NCBI GenBank assembly: GCA_016868315.1
Contig: VGHE01000006.1
Location: 128,797 to 192,796, forward strand
DNA from: Betaproteobacteria bacterium
GTDB taxonomy: Bacteria > Bdellovibrionota_B > Oligoflexia > Silvanigrellales > Silvanigrellaceae
DNA: 64,000 nt
Direction of reading: 5' to 3'
Part shown: piece by piece, positions 43,256 through 52,058 of the stretch
How the letters are laid out: each line of letters opens with the position of its first letter
Position numbering within the stretch: the stretch's first letter is position 1
Made by a program: the position numbers and the translations under genes
Notes under the pieces: generated by a model
What the model was told of the DNA's origin: nothing
Databases searched by the model: none
The model's input: only the letters and a program-made list of their open reading frames with translations

Positions 43256-43441
43256 ATGCGCAAAAAACCACGCAAAATTGCCAGCCGCAAACGTAAAAAG
43301 AAACGCGAAAATTACACCGACGACGAAACACCCACGCCAGACTCACTGGAGCGACTGCCTCCCATCAATCGCAGGGATGTTCCGTCGAATATCGATCCTG
43401 GAGTTGCACATTGTCCGAAAGCCACGAAGAAGAGCTCCTGA
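43256..43441 (+). CDS. Small basic protein of unknown function
   Basis: 61 residues from the ATG at 43256, with GGGAGG 8 bases upstream; the frame is open back to 43172. The first 20 residues are almost all Lys and Arg, so it probably binds nucleic acid or ribosomes. The second half is Pro/Asp-rich. It overlaps the next gene by 31 bases in another frame. I do not recognise it. Existence rests mainly on the binding site and on the paired downstream gene. Confidence 0.55.
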   Translation: MRKKPRKIASRKRKKKRENYTDDETPTPDSLERLPPINRRDVPSNIDPGVAHCPKATKKSS

Positions 43442-43656
43442 AAATCGTTGAAGTGTCTGAGGCGAAGACTTGCCCGTGCGGAAACAACCACCGCAGCCAT
43501 TATGTTAGCCAAATCGGGGAATATACCGGTTGGGGATGGTTCTGGGTGCTCTTTGGAGTGACCACCGAACCCGTGCGAGTCAAGTTTGTGTGCCGCAAAT
43601 GCCAGACCATTGTGGGAGTAAGCGAAGATAAACGCATTCTTCGGCGGGACGTTTAA
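43411..43656 (+). CDS. Small zinc-ribbon-like protein of unknown function
   Basis: 81 residues. The TTG start at 43411 has GGAG 7 bases upstream and lies inside the preceding gene. Two cysteine pairs, CPCG (about 21-24) and CRKC (about 61-64), suggest a zinc ribbon. A tryptophan-rich hydrophobic segment (TGWGWFWVLFGV, about 39-50) lies between them and could contact the membrane. Its stop shares bases TTAA with the convergent photolyase gene. Family not recognised. Confidence 0.65.
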   Translation: MSESHEEELLKIVEVSEAKTCPCGNNHRSHYVSQIGEYTGWGWFWVLFGVTTEPVRVKFVCRKCQTIVGVSEDKRILRRDV

Positions 43657-45203
43657 AGCTCACCTGCGCTCGCACGCGTTCTCAACTCGGCTGCCTTCTT
43701 GCGGATGGCTAGTTTCTCATCCTCGCTTTTTTTCTCCCAGACACTCCACATCATTCCCATACGGCGGGCAAATGAGGGTCGATGCGCCTGATTTTGTTTG
43801 GTGGTCGCGATAAAATCCCAGTACAGGGCATTGAACGGACAGCCATCACTTTCGAGTGTTTTCTTCGGATCAAACGCACAGGACTTACAGAAAAGACTCA
43901 TTTTGTTGATGTAGTTCGCACCAGAAACATAGGGTTTAGTAGCGAAAACTCCGCCGTCTGCAAACTGACTCATTCCCAACACATTGGGTGTCACAACCCA
44001 TTCGTACGCGTCGAGATAAACAGCCCAAAACCAATGATTCACCTCGTGCGGGTTAACATGAGCCAAAAGTGCAAAGTTACCTAACACCATCAGGCGTGTA
44101 ATGTGATGCGAGTAAGCATGCTGCTCAACATGCTTGACGACCGACGAAAGACAATTCATGCGAGTCGGATGACCCCAGTAAAGTGGCGGTAATTTTTCAC
44201 CGAAACCAAAGAAATTTGCTGTCTGATAGTCGGCACGGTGACGCCGATAAATAAGTCTCAAAAACTCTCGCCATCCAAGAATCTGGCGAATGAACCCCTC
44301 TCTTGAAGCCAGCGGAACTTCAGCCGGCGCTGCCTCGGCAGCCTGCAGAATTTCCTGTGGAGACAAAACCTGGAGGTTCATCAGCGGCGACAAGCCCGAG
44401 TGAAAAAGCCCCACCGAACCAGCCACCATGGCATCTTCATATGGACCAAATTGATCGAGTCTTTTAGTAATAAACTCTCTCAGAAAAACCCGCGCTGACT
44501 TGAGATGCGTTGGGAGATTCGGCCTTTGAAAAGCTCCAAATCGATCAGAAGGCAAGTGCTCTCGCAAACGCGTCTCTACCTGCGCATAGATATCGAGATC
44601 AACTTTATCGCACCAATCTTTTTCCAGGAAGTCCGCAGGAGGCTGCTTATCCCATGCAGAAAGAGGAGGCCGACGATTGTCCTCGTCGAAATTCCACTGC
44701 CCACCCAACGGCTTACCCTTCTCCATGAGAATTCCATGTTTCGTGCGCATCGCACGATAGAAAGTCTCCATGAGATAAGGTGGCTTCGCCGGCAGCATGC
44801 TGTCGTCAGCCAGAAAAAAAACATTCGGGTGAACCACACATTTACTCTTCAAATCAGCCTTCAGCCAATCGAGTGCACGTGGCTCGCTTGGCTCAACCAC
44901 ATGCACTTCAGCGGCGCCGAAAGAATTGACCACTTCAGTGAAGGTGTGCGGTGAGAACTCTACGTATTCGAATAACGTGGGTAGTTTCTTTTTTTTCATC
45001 TCAATCGCAAAGCGGCGCATACAGGCAAAAACATACATGAGCTTCTGTGGGTGATACGGAAGCCAATCCGCGCGAGGCAGAGATTCAATCATCAAAAGGA
45101 GGTCGCTCTCTGAACTCAGTTTCATCTCTAAAAATGGATGAGACTCGCTCAATTGATCGCCCAAAATGAGAAAAATGCGTTTAACACTGTTTTTCTTTTG
45201 CAT
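43653..45203 (-). CDS. FeS-type cryptochrome/(6-4) photolyase (PhrB-like)
   Basis: This flavin repair enzyme belongs to the FeS bacterial cryptochrome/photolyase class. The N-terminal RIFLILGDQLSE is typical, and the four cluster cysteines are seen in TRMNCL, FCKSC and DGCPFN. HAYSHHITRLMVLGNF, VNPHEVNHWFWAVYLDAYEWV and LGMSQFADGG match the family's FAD site. The ATG at 45203 (516 residues) has GAGGA 5 bases upstream; an open frame back to 45299 lacks a site. Expected activity is (6-4) photoproduct repair using light. No lumazine gene lies in the window. Confidence 0.93.
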   Translation of the reverse strand: MQKKNSVKRIFLILGDQLSESHPFLEMKLSSESDLLLMIESLPRADWLPYHPQKLMYVFACMRRFAIEMKKKKLPTLFEYVEFSPHTFTEVVNSFGAAEVHVVEPSEPRALDWLKADLKSKCVVHPNVFFLADDSMLPAKPPYLMETFYRAMRTKHGILMEKGKPLGGQWNFDEDNRRPPLSAWDKQPPADFLEKDWCDKVDLDIYAQVETRLREHLPSDRFGAFQRPNLPTHLKSARVFLREFITKRLDQFGPYEDAMVAGSVGLFHSGLSPLMNLQVLSPQEILQAAEAAPAEVPLASREGFIRQILGWREFLRLIYRRHRADYQTANFFGFGEKLPPLYWGHPTRMNCLSSVVKHVEQHAYSHHITRLMVLGNFALLAHVNPHEVNHWFWAVYLDAYEWVVTPNVLGMSQFADGGVFATKPYVSGANYINKMSLFCKSCAFDPKKTLESDGCPFNALYWDFIATTKQNQAHRPSFARRMGMMWSVWEKKSEDEKLAIRKKAAELRTRASAGEL

Positions 45204-45411
45204 CTGGGTCCTCGTCTTTTCTTGGGTCGAATCTGTGTTCGATGAGTTTGATGCGGGAATCTTTTTTTTCCAAATCCTGTTCAAGAAAAAAGCATTCATT
45301 CATTTCAACAAGAGATGAACGCTTAAATGGAAGTGTCTCCATCCTGGTCGTAACATGCCGAGGAGATGCGGGTTTTTAGCTCGACATCTTACGAGGAAGG
45401 GAGGAAAACTC

Positions 45412-45834
45412 ATGAGCACTCAGGAGCACGAAGGCAAAGAGCACACTCGCACAGATGTGAGCAAACGTCCCTCAGGAAAAATGACAGTCGAGGAAGCGGG
45501 ACGCAGAGGTGGTGAACGCACGGCACAAACGCGCGGCCACGAGTTCTATCAGTCTATTGGCCGTAAAGGCGGCGAGGTTGTCAGCAAAGACAAACAGCAC
45601 ATGGCAGCCATCGGTCGAAAAGGGGGAGAAGCCGTGAGCCGGGATCGGGCTCATATGGCTCTCATTGGTCAAAAAGGAGGCGAGGCACGCAGCCGACACT
45701 TCAAGCAACGGCAGGTCGAAAAAAAGAAAATGCAAGAAGCTCCTGAGAAAACACAATCGGTCAAACCCGGCGAAGCTGCATCTGCTTCTGATTTTAGCAA
45801 GCTGGCTGCAAGTGAACAGGAAAAAGCCGGCTGA
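45412..45834 (+). CDS. KGG-repeat stress protein (YciG-like)
   Basis: 140 residues from the ATG at 45412, with GGGAGG 7 bases upstream. Four KGG or RGG repeats (EAGRRGGERT, GRKGGEVVSKDK, GRKGGEAVSRDR, GQKGGEARSR) match the general stress protein family, which is induced by starvation or desiccation in other bacteria. The protein is highly hydrophilic and basic, probably disordered. It is divergent from the photolyase gene across 208 bases, which hints at shared stress control but is not proof. Confidence 0.9.
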   Translation: MSTQEHEGKEHTRTDVSKRPSGKMTVEEAGRRGGERTAQTRGHEFYQSIGRKGGEVVSKDKQHMAAIGRKGGEAVSRDRAHMALIGQKGGEARSRHFKQRQVEKKKMQEAPEKTQSVKPGEAASASDFSKLAASEQEKAG

Positions 45835-46041
45835 CACCGACTTGACGCCATTAGCGCGGCTCGTGCAAAAAAATGGCCTATTGACCAATATTAAAGAGCT
45901 CTTCGGTTGCTGAAATCGCCCTCGGGCTGCTTTGCAGTTTGGGGCTAATTGCGTTACCGTTCCGCGCAGTTCGCACACCACAATCCGTGGTGGCAAACGC
46001 AAGAACAGACAGATTTCCAGCAATGGTGGAGACCCTATCCC

Positions 46042-49000
46042 ATGGCAAGTTCTGCTACTCTCTCGAAAGCTTGGCTGAGCGAAGTCGAGCTTCTAGACCT
46101 CGCACTTGAGAAACCTGAACAAAGCACTTCAAGCTTGGCCTCACCAGGCACCGAGTCCTCGCCGCCCACATCCGCCTTGGGCAGCGGCAATGTCGAACAG
46201 CAGATTCAACAGGGTCTGATGTCTACTTTGCGCGGCGGTCTGGATGCAGCCGTGCCATGGTTCCTGGGTCAAATGCCACCCTTGTATCAATTCATCACAC
46301 CACGCGATGAGCGTCTCGAACACCTGACTGAAATCGTGTCGGGAAAAGTTCTGACACACGGCCAGCAAATGGAACGTTGGAATAGCCAGAATAGTACATC
46401 AACAATCATCGCCTCCGGTGAAGACGGACACGCGGCCGTGCGCCTTGCTCCACGGCTCGGACGCGAGCAAGCCAAGTACGTGTCCTATTTCCTCTCCAAC
46501 GACAAACGCGTCGCCATCTGCTCTACTGTGCAGTCGGCCTACAAATCAGGAGCCCAGTGGGGAACTCCCGAACGGCAGCAAAAGAAAACAGCTGTCTTGC
46601 ATGCACTTTCGATGAAGCCAGATGGTGAGGTCGAAAATTATCTGAACTGCATCGACTCCGACACCCTCGAGCGTACGACAGCCAAAATGCTCGCAATTGG
46701 GTTTTCGGCGCTCAAGTATTGTCAGGAAAATGAAAATGCCTACGTCAACTTGACCACTCTGAATGACGCTAAGGAAACATGCTTCCGTGTTGACATCGGC
46801 CTCAAAGGCTTCCCCCTGACAGCTGGCCTCGAGAATGTCATCGGTATTTTCAACCGCTACAGTTTCAACGTGCGCCGATCGCTCGGATTCGAGGTTCGCC
46901 TCCAGGACAACCAACAATTCGCAGTCTTGCAAATCGTTGCTGCAGCTCAATCAGGCGAGAAGGTCGATCCCAACTCCACCCCCTGGGGTCGGGTCATGAA
47001 AGCCCTCAAGGCTTTGAATTATGTCGACCACGGTGATGAATTCTCCGCCCTCATGCAAGGCAGCAACCCGCGCAGCCTGAACGAAACAAACCTTATCCGC
47101 GCCATCGCAAACTGGGCTCACATCTTTCTCACAAAGGTCAACCCCTACTACTATGCGCTTGATCGAGTCTCGAAGGTTATCGTGCGCAACGAAACATACA
47201 TGGAACAGTGCATCCGCTTTTTCCGAGCTCGTTTCGACCCGCGCTTCGATGGCGATCGCAAGGGCCGTTCAGCAGAAGTCTCGCGCATTATTGAGGGTAT
47301 GCTGGTTGACATCCAGGATGACGTCGAACGCAATATTCTGCGCGAAGGTTTCAACTTCATGCAGAACGTCCTCAAAACCAACTACTTCCTTATTTCGAAG
47401 GGTGGTCTCTCGTTCCGCGTTGATCCCAAATGCCTCAACAAGGATTTTTATCCAGAATCCCCCTACGGAATCTTCTTCATCATTGGTCGTGACTTCCGTG
47501 GATTCCAGGTGCGTTATCGCGACATCGCTCGCGGTGGCGTGCGCGTGGTCATGCCGCGCACACCTGCCGACTACGACAACGCTCTCGCCGGCGTGTTCGA
47601 TGAAGTAAATGGCCTTGCGTATGCGCAGCAAATGAAAAACAAGGACATCCCCGAGGGCGGCTCGAAGGCCGTGTTTGTGGTTCGGCCGGGTGGAAATCGC
47701 CACCTCGCTGTGAAGGCAGCGGTCTCTGGTCTCCTCGACCTCATCACACTGGATGCAAAAACTGGAAAGTTAGCTGCTGGAATCATCGATTATCTTGGTC
47801 AGGAAGAAATCATTTATCTTGGTCCCGATGAAAACATGACCGACGACCTCATCGTGTGGGTCATCGAGCACGCGCTTTATCGCGGCTATAAATATGCCTA
47901 CGCTTTTATGTCGAGTAAGCCTGATTTCGGTATCAACCACAAAACCTACGGCGTGACTTCTGAAGGGTTGAACGTCTACCTCGACAACGTTTTGCAATAC
48001 CTTAAGCTCAACTCTCCACAATCGACCTTCCGCGTTAAAATGACCGGTGGTCCCGACGGTGACGTGGCAGGAAACGAATTGAAAATCCTACATCGTGAAT
48101 ACGGAGAGCGCGCGCGCGTGGTGGCTGTAGGTGATGGCTTCGGTGCAGCATTTGACCCAAGCGGCCTGAACTGGGAGGAACTGCTTCGCCTTGTGCGTGA
48201 GAGCAAGTCGATTGTCGAATTCAGCAAATCGAAGCTCAGCGGCGATGCTAAGGCGTTTGTGATTTCTGCAGACACCAAGGAAAATATCAAAGTCCGTGAC
48301 AACCTCTACGCCAACGTTGAGGCAGAGATTTTCATTCCAGCAGGGGGCCGCCCATACACAGTAAAAGAGTCCAACTGGCAGCGCTTCCTCAAGGCCGATG
48401 GCTCACCAAGCTCGCTTGCCATTGTTGAAGGTGCCAACATCTTCTTCACCGCTGATGCGCGCAAGAAACTTGTTCAGAGTGGCGTTGTGGTTATCAAAGA
48501 CAGCTCTGCTAACAAAGCAGGCGTGATCTGTTCTTCGTATGAAATAATTGCTTGCCTTACGCTTTCACCCGAAGAATTCGCAGCCCTGAAAACCACCTAC
48601 GTGAATCAGGTTGTGCAAATTCTGCGCGACAAAGCCGACAAAGAGGCGAAGTTGTTGTTCCGTGAATGGCAGAAGCGCGGTCAGGAAACCAACCTGGTTG
48701 ACCTGAGCTATGAAGTATCCGCTGAAATCAACAAGGCGAAAGACATTACCCGTGAACGTCTGAACCGCCTGTCAGATTCCGAGCTCTCTGCAGAGAAATT
48801 CAACTTCATTCTCTACCAACACTGCCCACAGATTTTGGTCGAAAAATACCGCGACCGAATCGTTTCGCGTCTGCCGCGCGCGCACAAAATTGCAATCATG
48901 AGTGCGTACATGGCCAGCCATCTTATTTATAAAGAAGGTCTTAAGTGGCTCGATACTCTCGACTCCGAGCAAGTCTTTAAAATGGCACTCGAGTATATCG

Positions 49001-49125
49001 ATGCAGAGCAAGCAGTTGATCGAATGATCATTGATGTCAGCAACAGCACACTGCCTGAAAAGGATAAGCTGCTTGCGATTCTCAAGGGTGCAGGTGCAAA
49101 ACAACTTGCAGCCAGCCGGATCTGA
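46042..49125 (+). CDS. NAD-specific glutamate dehydrogenase, large form
   Basis: Converts glutamate to 2-oxoglutarate and ammonia with NAD. The 1,027-residue length fits the 115-kDa class, shorter than the 180-kDa form. Recognisable blocks are RDIARGGVRVVMPRTPADY, QMKNKDIPEGGSKAVF, YGVTSEGLNVYL and MTGGPDGDVAGNELKIL. The ATG at 46042 has GGAG 10 bases upstream. The frame is open to a TTG at 45949, which is possible but unsupported. The N-terminal regulatory region is degenerate, so allosteric control is uncertain. It suits growth on amino acids. Confidence 0.95.
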   Translation: MASSATLSKAWLSEVELLDLALEKPEQSTSSLASPGTESSPPTSALGSGNVEQQIQQGLMSTLRGGLDAAVPWFLGQMPPLYQFITPRDERLEHLTEIVSGKVLTHGQQMERWNSQNSTSTIIASGEDGHAAVRLAPRLGREQAKYVSYFLSNDKRVAICSTVQSAYKSGAQWGTPERQQKKTAVLHALSMKPDGEVENYLNCIDSDTLERTTAKMLAIGFSALKYCQENENAYVNLTTLNDAKETCFRVDIGLKGFPLTAGLENVIGIFNRYSFNVRRSLGFEVRLQDNQQFAVLQIVAAAQSGEKVDPNSTPWGRVMKALKALNYVDHGDEFSALMQGSNPRSLNETNLIRAIANWAHIFLTKVNPYYYALDRVSKVIVRNETYMEQCIRFFRARFDPRFDGDRKGRSAEVSRIIEGMLVDIQDDVERNILREGFNFMQNVLKTNYFLISKGGLSFRVDPKCLNKDFYPESPYGIFFIIGRDFRGFQVRYRDIARGGVRVVMPRTPADYDNALAGVFDEVNGLAYAQQMKNKDIPEGGSKAVFVVRPGGNRHLAVKAAVSGLLDLITLDAKTGKLAAGIIDYLGQEEIIYLGPDENMTDDLIVWVIEHALYRGYKYAYAFMSSKPDFGINHKTYGVTSEGLNVYLDNVLQYLKLNSPQSTFRVKMTGGPDGDVAGNELKILHREYGERARVVAVGDGFGAAFDPSGLNWEELLRLVRESKSIVEFSKSKLSGDAKAFVISADTKENIKVRDNLYANVEAEIFIPAGGRPYTVKESNWQRFLKADGSPSSLAIVEGANIFFTADARKKLVQSGVVVIKDSSANKAGVICSSYEIIACLTLSPEEFAALKTTYVNQVVQILRDKADKEAKLLFREWQKRGQETNLVDLSYEVSAEINKAKDITRERLNRLSDSELSAEKFNFILYQHCPQILVEKYRDRIVSRLPRAHKIAIMSAYMASHLIYKEGLKWLDTLDSEQVFKMALEYIDAEQAVDRMIIDVSNSTLPEKDKLLAILKGAGAKQLAASRI

Positions 49126-49149
49126 GCTTTTCATATTGAGGCGATTAGA

Positions 49150-50289
49150 ATGCGTTCGAACGAGGAAGTTACTACTGTTTCCGAGAATTTCACAGTTCTG
49201 AAATCGACACTGCGTCCTCGTTTATTCTTTCTCTTCTGCAGTTTCGCGACAGCCTGGGTGCTCTTCCCCATGCTTCCGCCCCTGCTCACGGGTGCTGTGC
49301 TCGCGTTCTTAAGTGAGCCAAGCACGCGCTGGTTGCACCGCCGTTTCAATGCACGCCGCGGTTCCCTGAGAGCCACAAGTCTCTCGCTTCTCACCATTCT
49401 TTTGATAGCGGGCTTGTTTCTCCTTCCTTTCATCGTCGTGGTTATCGGAACTCTCGAGCGCATCTCCGAGAGTGTTCGTGCTCTTGCGGGTGAGGGCTCG
49501 ATCAACGGCCTCATCCAGAGCTGGATTCAACATCTTCGCGTTCTTCCGGAGCGGTTTGCTTTGCCTGTTGAACCCGAGCAATTGAGCAACCTTCTCACTC
49601 AGGCTGCACAGACAGCTCTTGGCTGGCTCGGGAACACAACCGGTGGACTTGTGGCTCAGGCACCCTCTGCAGTGTTTTTTGCGACCCTTGCGCTCGTCAG
49701 CTGGGGCTATTGCCTGTGGAAGGGGCGTTCGCTGCGCATTCAGGTGCTCCGCTTTCTCTTGCCTTTTGCCGAAGAGCGGAAGACTTTGCGGCTCACCTTT
49801 GCAGCTATGCTGAAATCACTCGTGGCAGCCAACATTCTCGTTTCACTTATCCAGGCTGCAATCATCGGCCTTTTTCTGGCCTTTACTGGGGTTCCCCATG
49901 CGTTCCTGTGGACCTCTTTGGCCTTCTTCGCATCCTTCATTCCGGTTGTCGGCACTTTGCCTGTAACTCTGGGAGGAGCGTTGTGGTGCTGGACCGTGGC
50001 GGACAGCCTTCCCAAAACGATTGCGCTGGTGGTGTGCACCTTTGTAGCCGGCACAGCGGACAATCTGCTGCGGCCGCTGCTCGCGCGCGGCGCTGGGGCT
50101 CTCGATTCATTCTGGCTCTTTTTGGCGATATTGGGTGGCCTTGCGCAATTTGGAGTTGCAGGATTCATCCTAGGGCCGTTGGCGCTCGCACTGTGCCTAG
50201 CGTCAGCCGTAACCCTCCGGCAAAAACTGAAACCAAATTTGAGTGAAACACCCTCATGCGCAACCTCAGAGAATTCATCGCAGCCTTAA
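49150..50289 (+). CDS. AI-2E family transporter (PerM/YdiK-like)
   Basis: 379-residue inner-membrane protein with about eight transmembrane helices: two near 15-50, one near 75-95, a larger soluble stretch (about 100-170), then five more from about 180 to 355. The ending GFILGPLALALCLA is typical. Functions range from autoinducer-2 or anion export to unknown. Nothing here identifies the substrate. It follows the glutamate dehydrogenase by 24 bases, and its last 34 bases overlap the ubiD gene. Confidence 0.88.
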   Translation: MRSNEEVTTVSENFTVLKSTLRPRLFFLFCSFATAWVLFPMLPPLLTGAVLAFLSEPSTRWLHRRFNARRGSLRATSLSLLTILLIAGLFLLPFIVVVIGTLERISESVRALAGEGSINGLIQSWIQHLRVLPERFALPVEPEQLSNLLTQAAQTALGWLGNTTGGLVAQAPSAVFFATLALVSWGYCLWKGRSLRIQVLRFLLPFAEERKTLRLTFAAMLKSLVAANILVSLIQAAIIGLFLAFTGVPHAFLWTSLAFFASFIPVVGTLPVTLGGALWCWTVADSLPKTIALVVCTFVAGTADNLLRPLLARGAGALDSFWLFLAILGGLAQFGVAGFILGPLALALCLASAVTLRQKLKPNLSETPSCATSENSSQP

Positions 50290-52013
50290 GGAAACGTGGT
50301 GAAGTTCAGGATATCGACGTTGAAGTCGACCCTCATCTCGAACTCGCCGAAATTCATCGCCGCGTCATAGAGAACAACGGCAAGGTTCTTTTTTTCAAAA
50401 AAGTAAAAGGGAGCCCATTTCCGGTTGTCACCAACCTTTTTGGTAATGTATCGCGCATTGAACTAGCCTTTGGCGATCGCCCTGAAAAATTTGTTCAGCG
50501 CGCTGCTGACCTGGTGCATCATGCGCTGCCGCCGCGGCTGAGCACCTTCTGGGGCGCGCGCGATTTGGCTTTCGATGCCCTCAAAATCGGACTCAAGAAA
50601 AAAAGAAATGCGCCCGTTTTCGAAGTTGAAAGTCCGCTCATTCCGGGACGTGGACTCGATGAACTCCCTGCGCTTGTCCAGTGGCCTGAAGACGGCGGAC
50701 GTTTTGTGACCTTGCCGCTGGTTTATACGCAGCACCCCGACTCCGGCAAACACAACCTCGGCATGTACCGCATTCATATCTACGATGAAAAAACCACCGG
50801 AATGCACTGGCAAATCCACAAGGGTGGTGGCTTTCATTACGCAGCAGCGCAAGCTCAAAACAGAAGTCTGCCCGTCAACCTTCTGATTGGCGGCCCCCCT
50901 GCACTCATGCTCTCGGCAATCGCGCCACTGCCCGAGGACATTCCGGAGCTGATGCTCTGCAGTCTTCTGCTCGGCGAAAAACTCCCACTGACATCGCGCG
51001 ATGACCTCCCCTACCCCGTGGTGAGTGAAGCAGAGTTCGCCATTGTGGGTGAAGTGCCACCGCATGTGCGCCGATCGGAAGGCCCATTCGGCGATCACTA
51101 CGGCTATTATTCACTTGCGCACGACTACCCCGTCTTTAATGTGAAGCGGATGTTCCATCGCAAAGACGCCATCTATCCGGCAACTGTGGTGGGTAAACCA
51201 CGTCAAGAAGATTTTTATATCGGCGATTATCTCCAAAAGCTTTTGTCACCGCTCTTTCCAATCGTCATGCCGAGCGTCATTGAGCTCAAAACCTACGGGG
51301 AAACGGGCTTCCATGCACTCGCTGCTGCACGTGTCAAAGACCGCTACGAGCGTGAGGCCATCTCGAGTGCACTTCGCATTCTCGGAGAAGGACAACTCTC
51401 ACTGCAAAAGTTTTTGATGCTCACTGACGGAACGGTGGATCTCAACAACTTCAAAGAGACCTTGGTTTACTTTTTGGAGCGCTCCAACTGGGAGAAAGAT
51501 CTGTTTGTCATCAGCAACGTCAGCCAAGACTCACTCGATTACAGTGGCCCAAAAGTGAACGAAGGGAGCAAGGGAATTTGGTTGGCTCTGGGACCTGCAA
51601 AACGAAAACTTTATGCTGAGCCGCCGACACAGCTCCCCTCGGGCATCCGCAATGCCAAAGTCTTTGTTCCGGGCTGTCTTGTGGTGAGTGGTCCGGCATA
51701 CAAAGATGCCAAGAACTTTGTCAGCGAAATTGCAAACCATCCGTCACTCGCACCGTATGAATTGGTTTTGGTTGTCGACGATGTTGAAGAGGCAACACAA
51801 AATGAAGAAAAATTCCTGTGGAGCTGGTTCACACGTTTTGAACCTGCGGCTGATATTCATGCCGCAGAGATGACCCATAAACGCTTCCACACGGCACTTA
51901 AGGCGCCTGTGTTTTTCGATAGCCGGATGAAACCTTGGTATCCCGGCACTGTAGAACCACACCCGGATACAGTGAAGCTAGTGGACAACCGCTGGAGCCA
52001 GTATTTTAGCTGA
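50256..52013 (+). CDS. UbiD-family decarboxylase
   Basis: A prenylated-flavin-dependent decarboxylase. The signature EGPFGDHYGYYS and the block QWPEDGGRFVTLPLVYT are present, together with GMYRIHIYDEKTTGMHW and the acid residue pair in the E-x-P region. 585 residues, longer than UbiD (about 490) and near the MqnL/phenylphosphate type. Substrate not determined: quinone precursor or aromatic acid. No UbiX-like prenyltransferase gene lies in the window. It starts inside the AI-2E gene with an only weak binding site, so translation may be coupled. Confidence 0.88.
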   Translation: MRNLREFIAALRKRGEVQDIDVEVDPHLELAEIHRRVIENNGKVLFFKKVKGSPFPVVTNLFGNVSRIELAFGDRPEKFVQRAADLVHHALPPRLSTFWGARDLAFDALKIGLKKKRNAPVFEVESPLIPGRGLDELPALVQWPEDGGRFVTLPLVYTQHPDSGKHNLGMYRIHIYDEKTTGMHWQIHKGGGFHYAAAQAQNRSLPVNLLIGGPPALMLSAIAPLPEDIPELMLCSLLLGEKLPLTSRDDLPYPVVSEAEFAIVGEVPPHVRRSEGPFGDHYGYYSLAHDYPVFNVKRMFHRKDAIYPATVVGKPRQEDFYIGDYLQKLLSPLFPIVMPSVIELKTYGETGFHALAAARVKDRYEREAISSALRILGEGQLSLQKFLMLTDGTVDLNNFKETLVYFLERSNWEKDLFVISNVSQDSLDYSGPKVNEGSKGIWLALGPAKRKLYAEPPTQLPSGIRNAKVFVPGCLVVSGPAYKDAKNFVSEIANHPSLAPYELVLVVDDVEEATQNEEKFLWSWFTRFEPAADIHAAEMTHKRFHTALKAPVFFDSRMKPWYPGTVEPHPDTVKLVDNRWSQYFS

Positions 52014-52058
52014 GTCGCACTCAAGCGGCTCAGTGTGCAAACTCAACCTGAGTGCACT

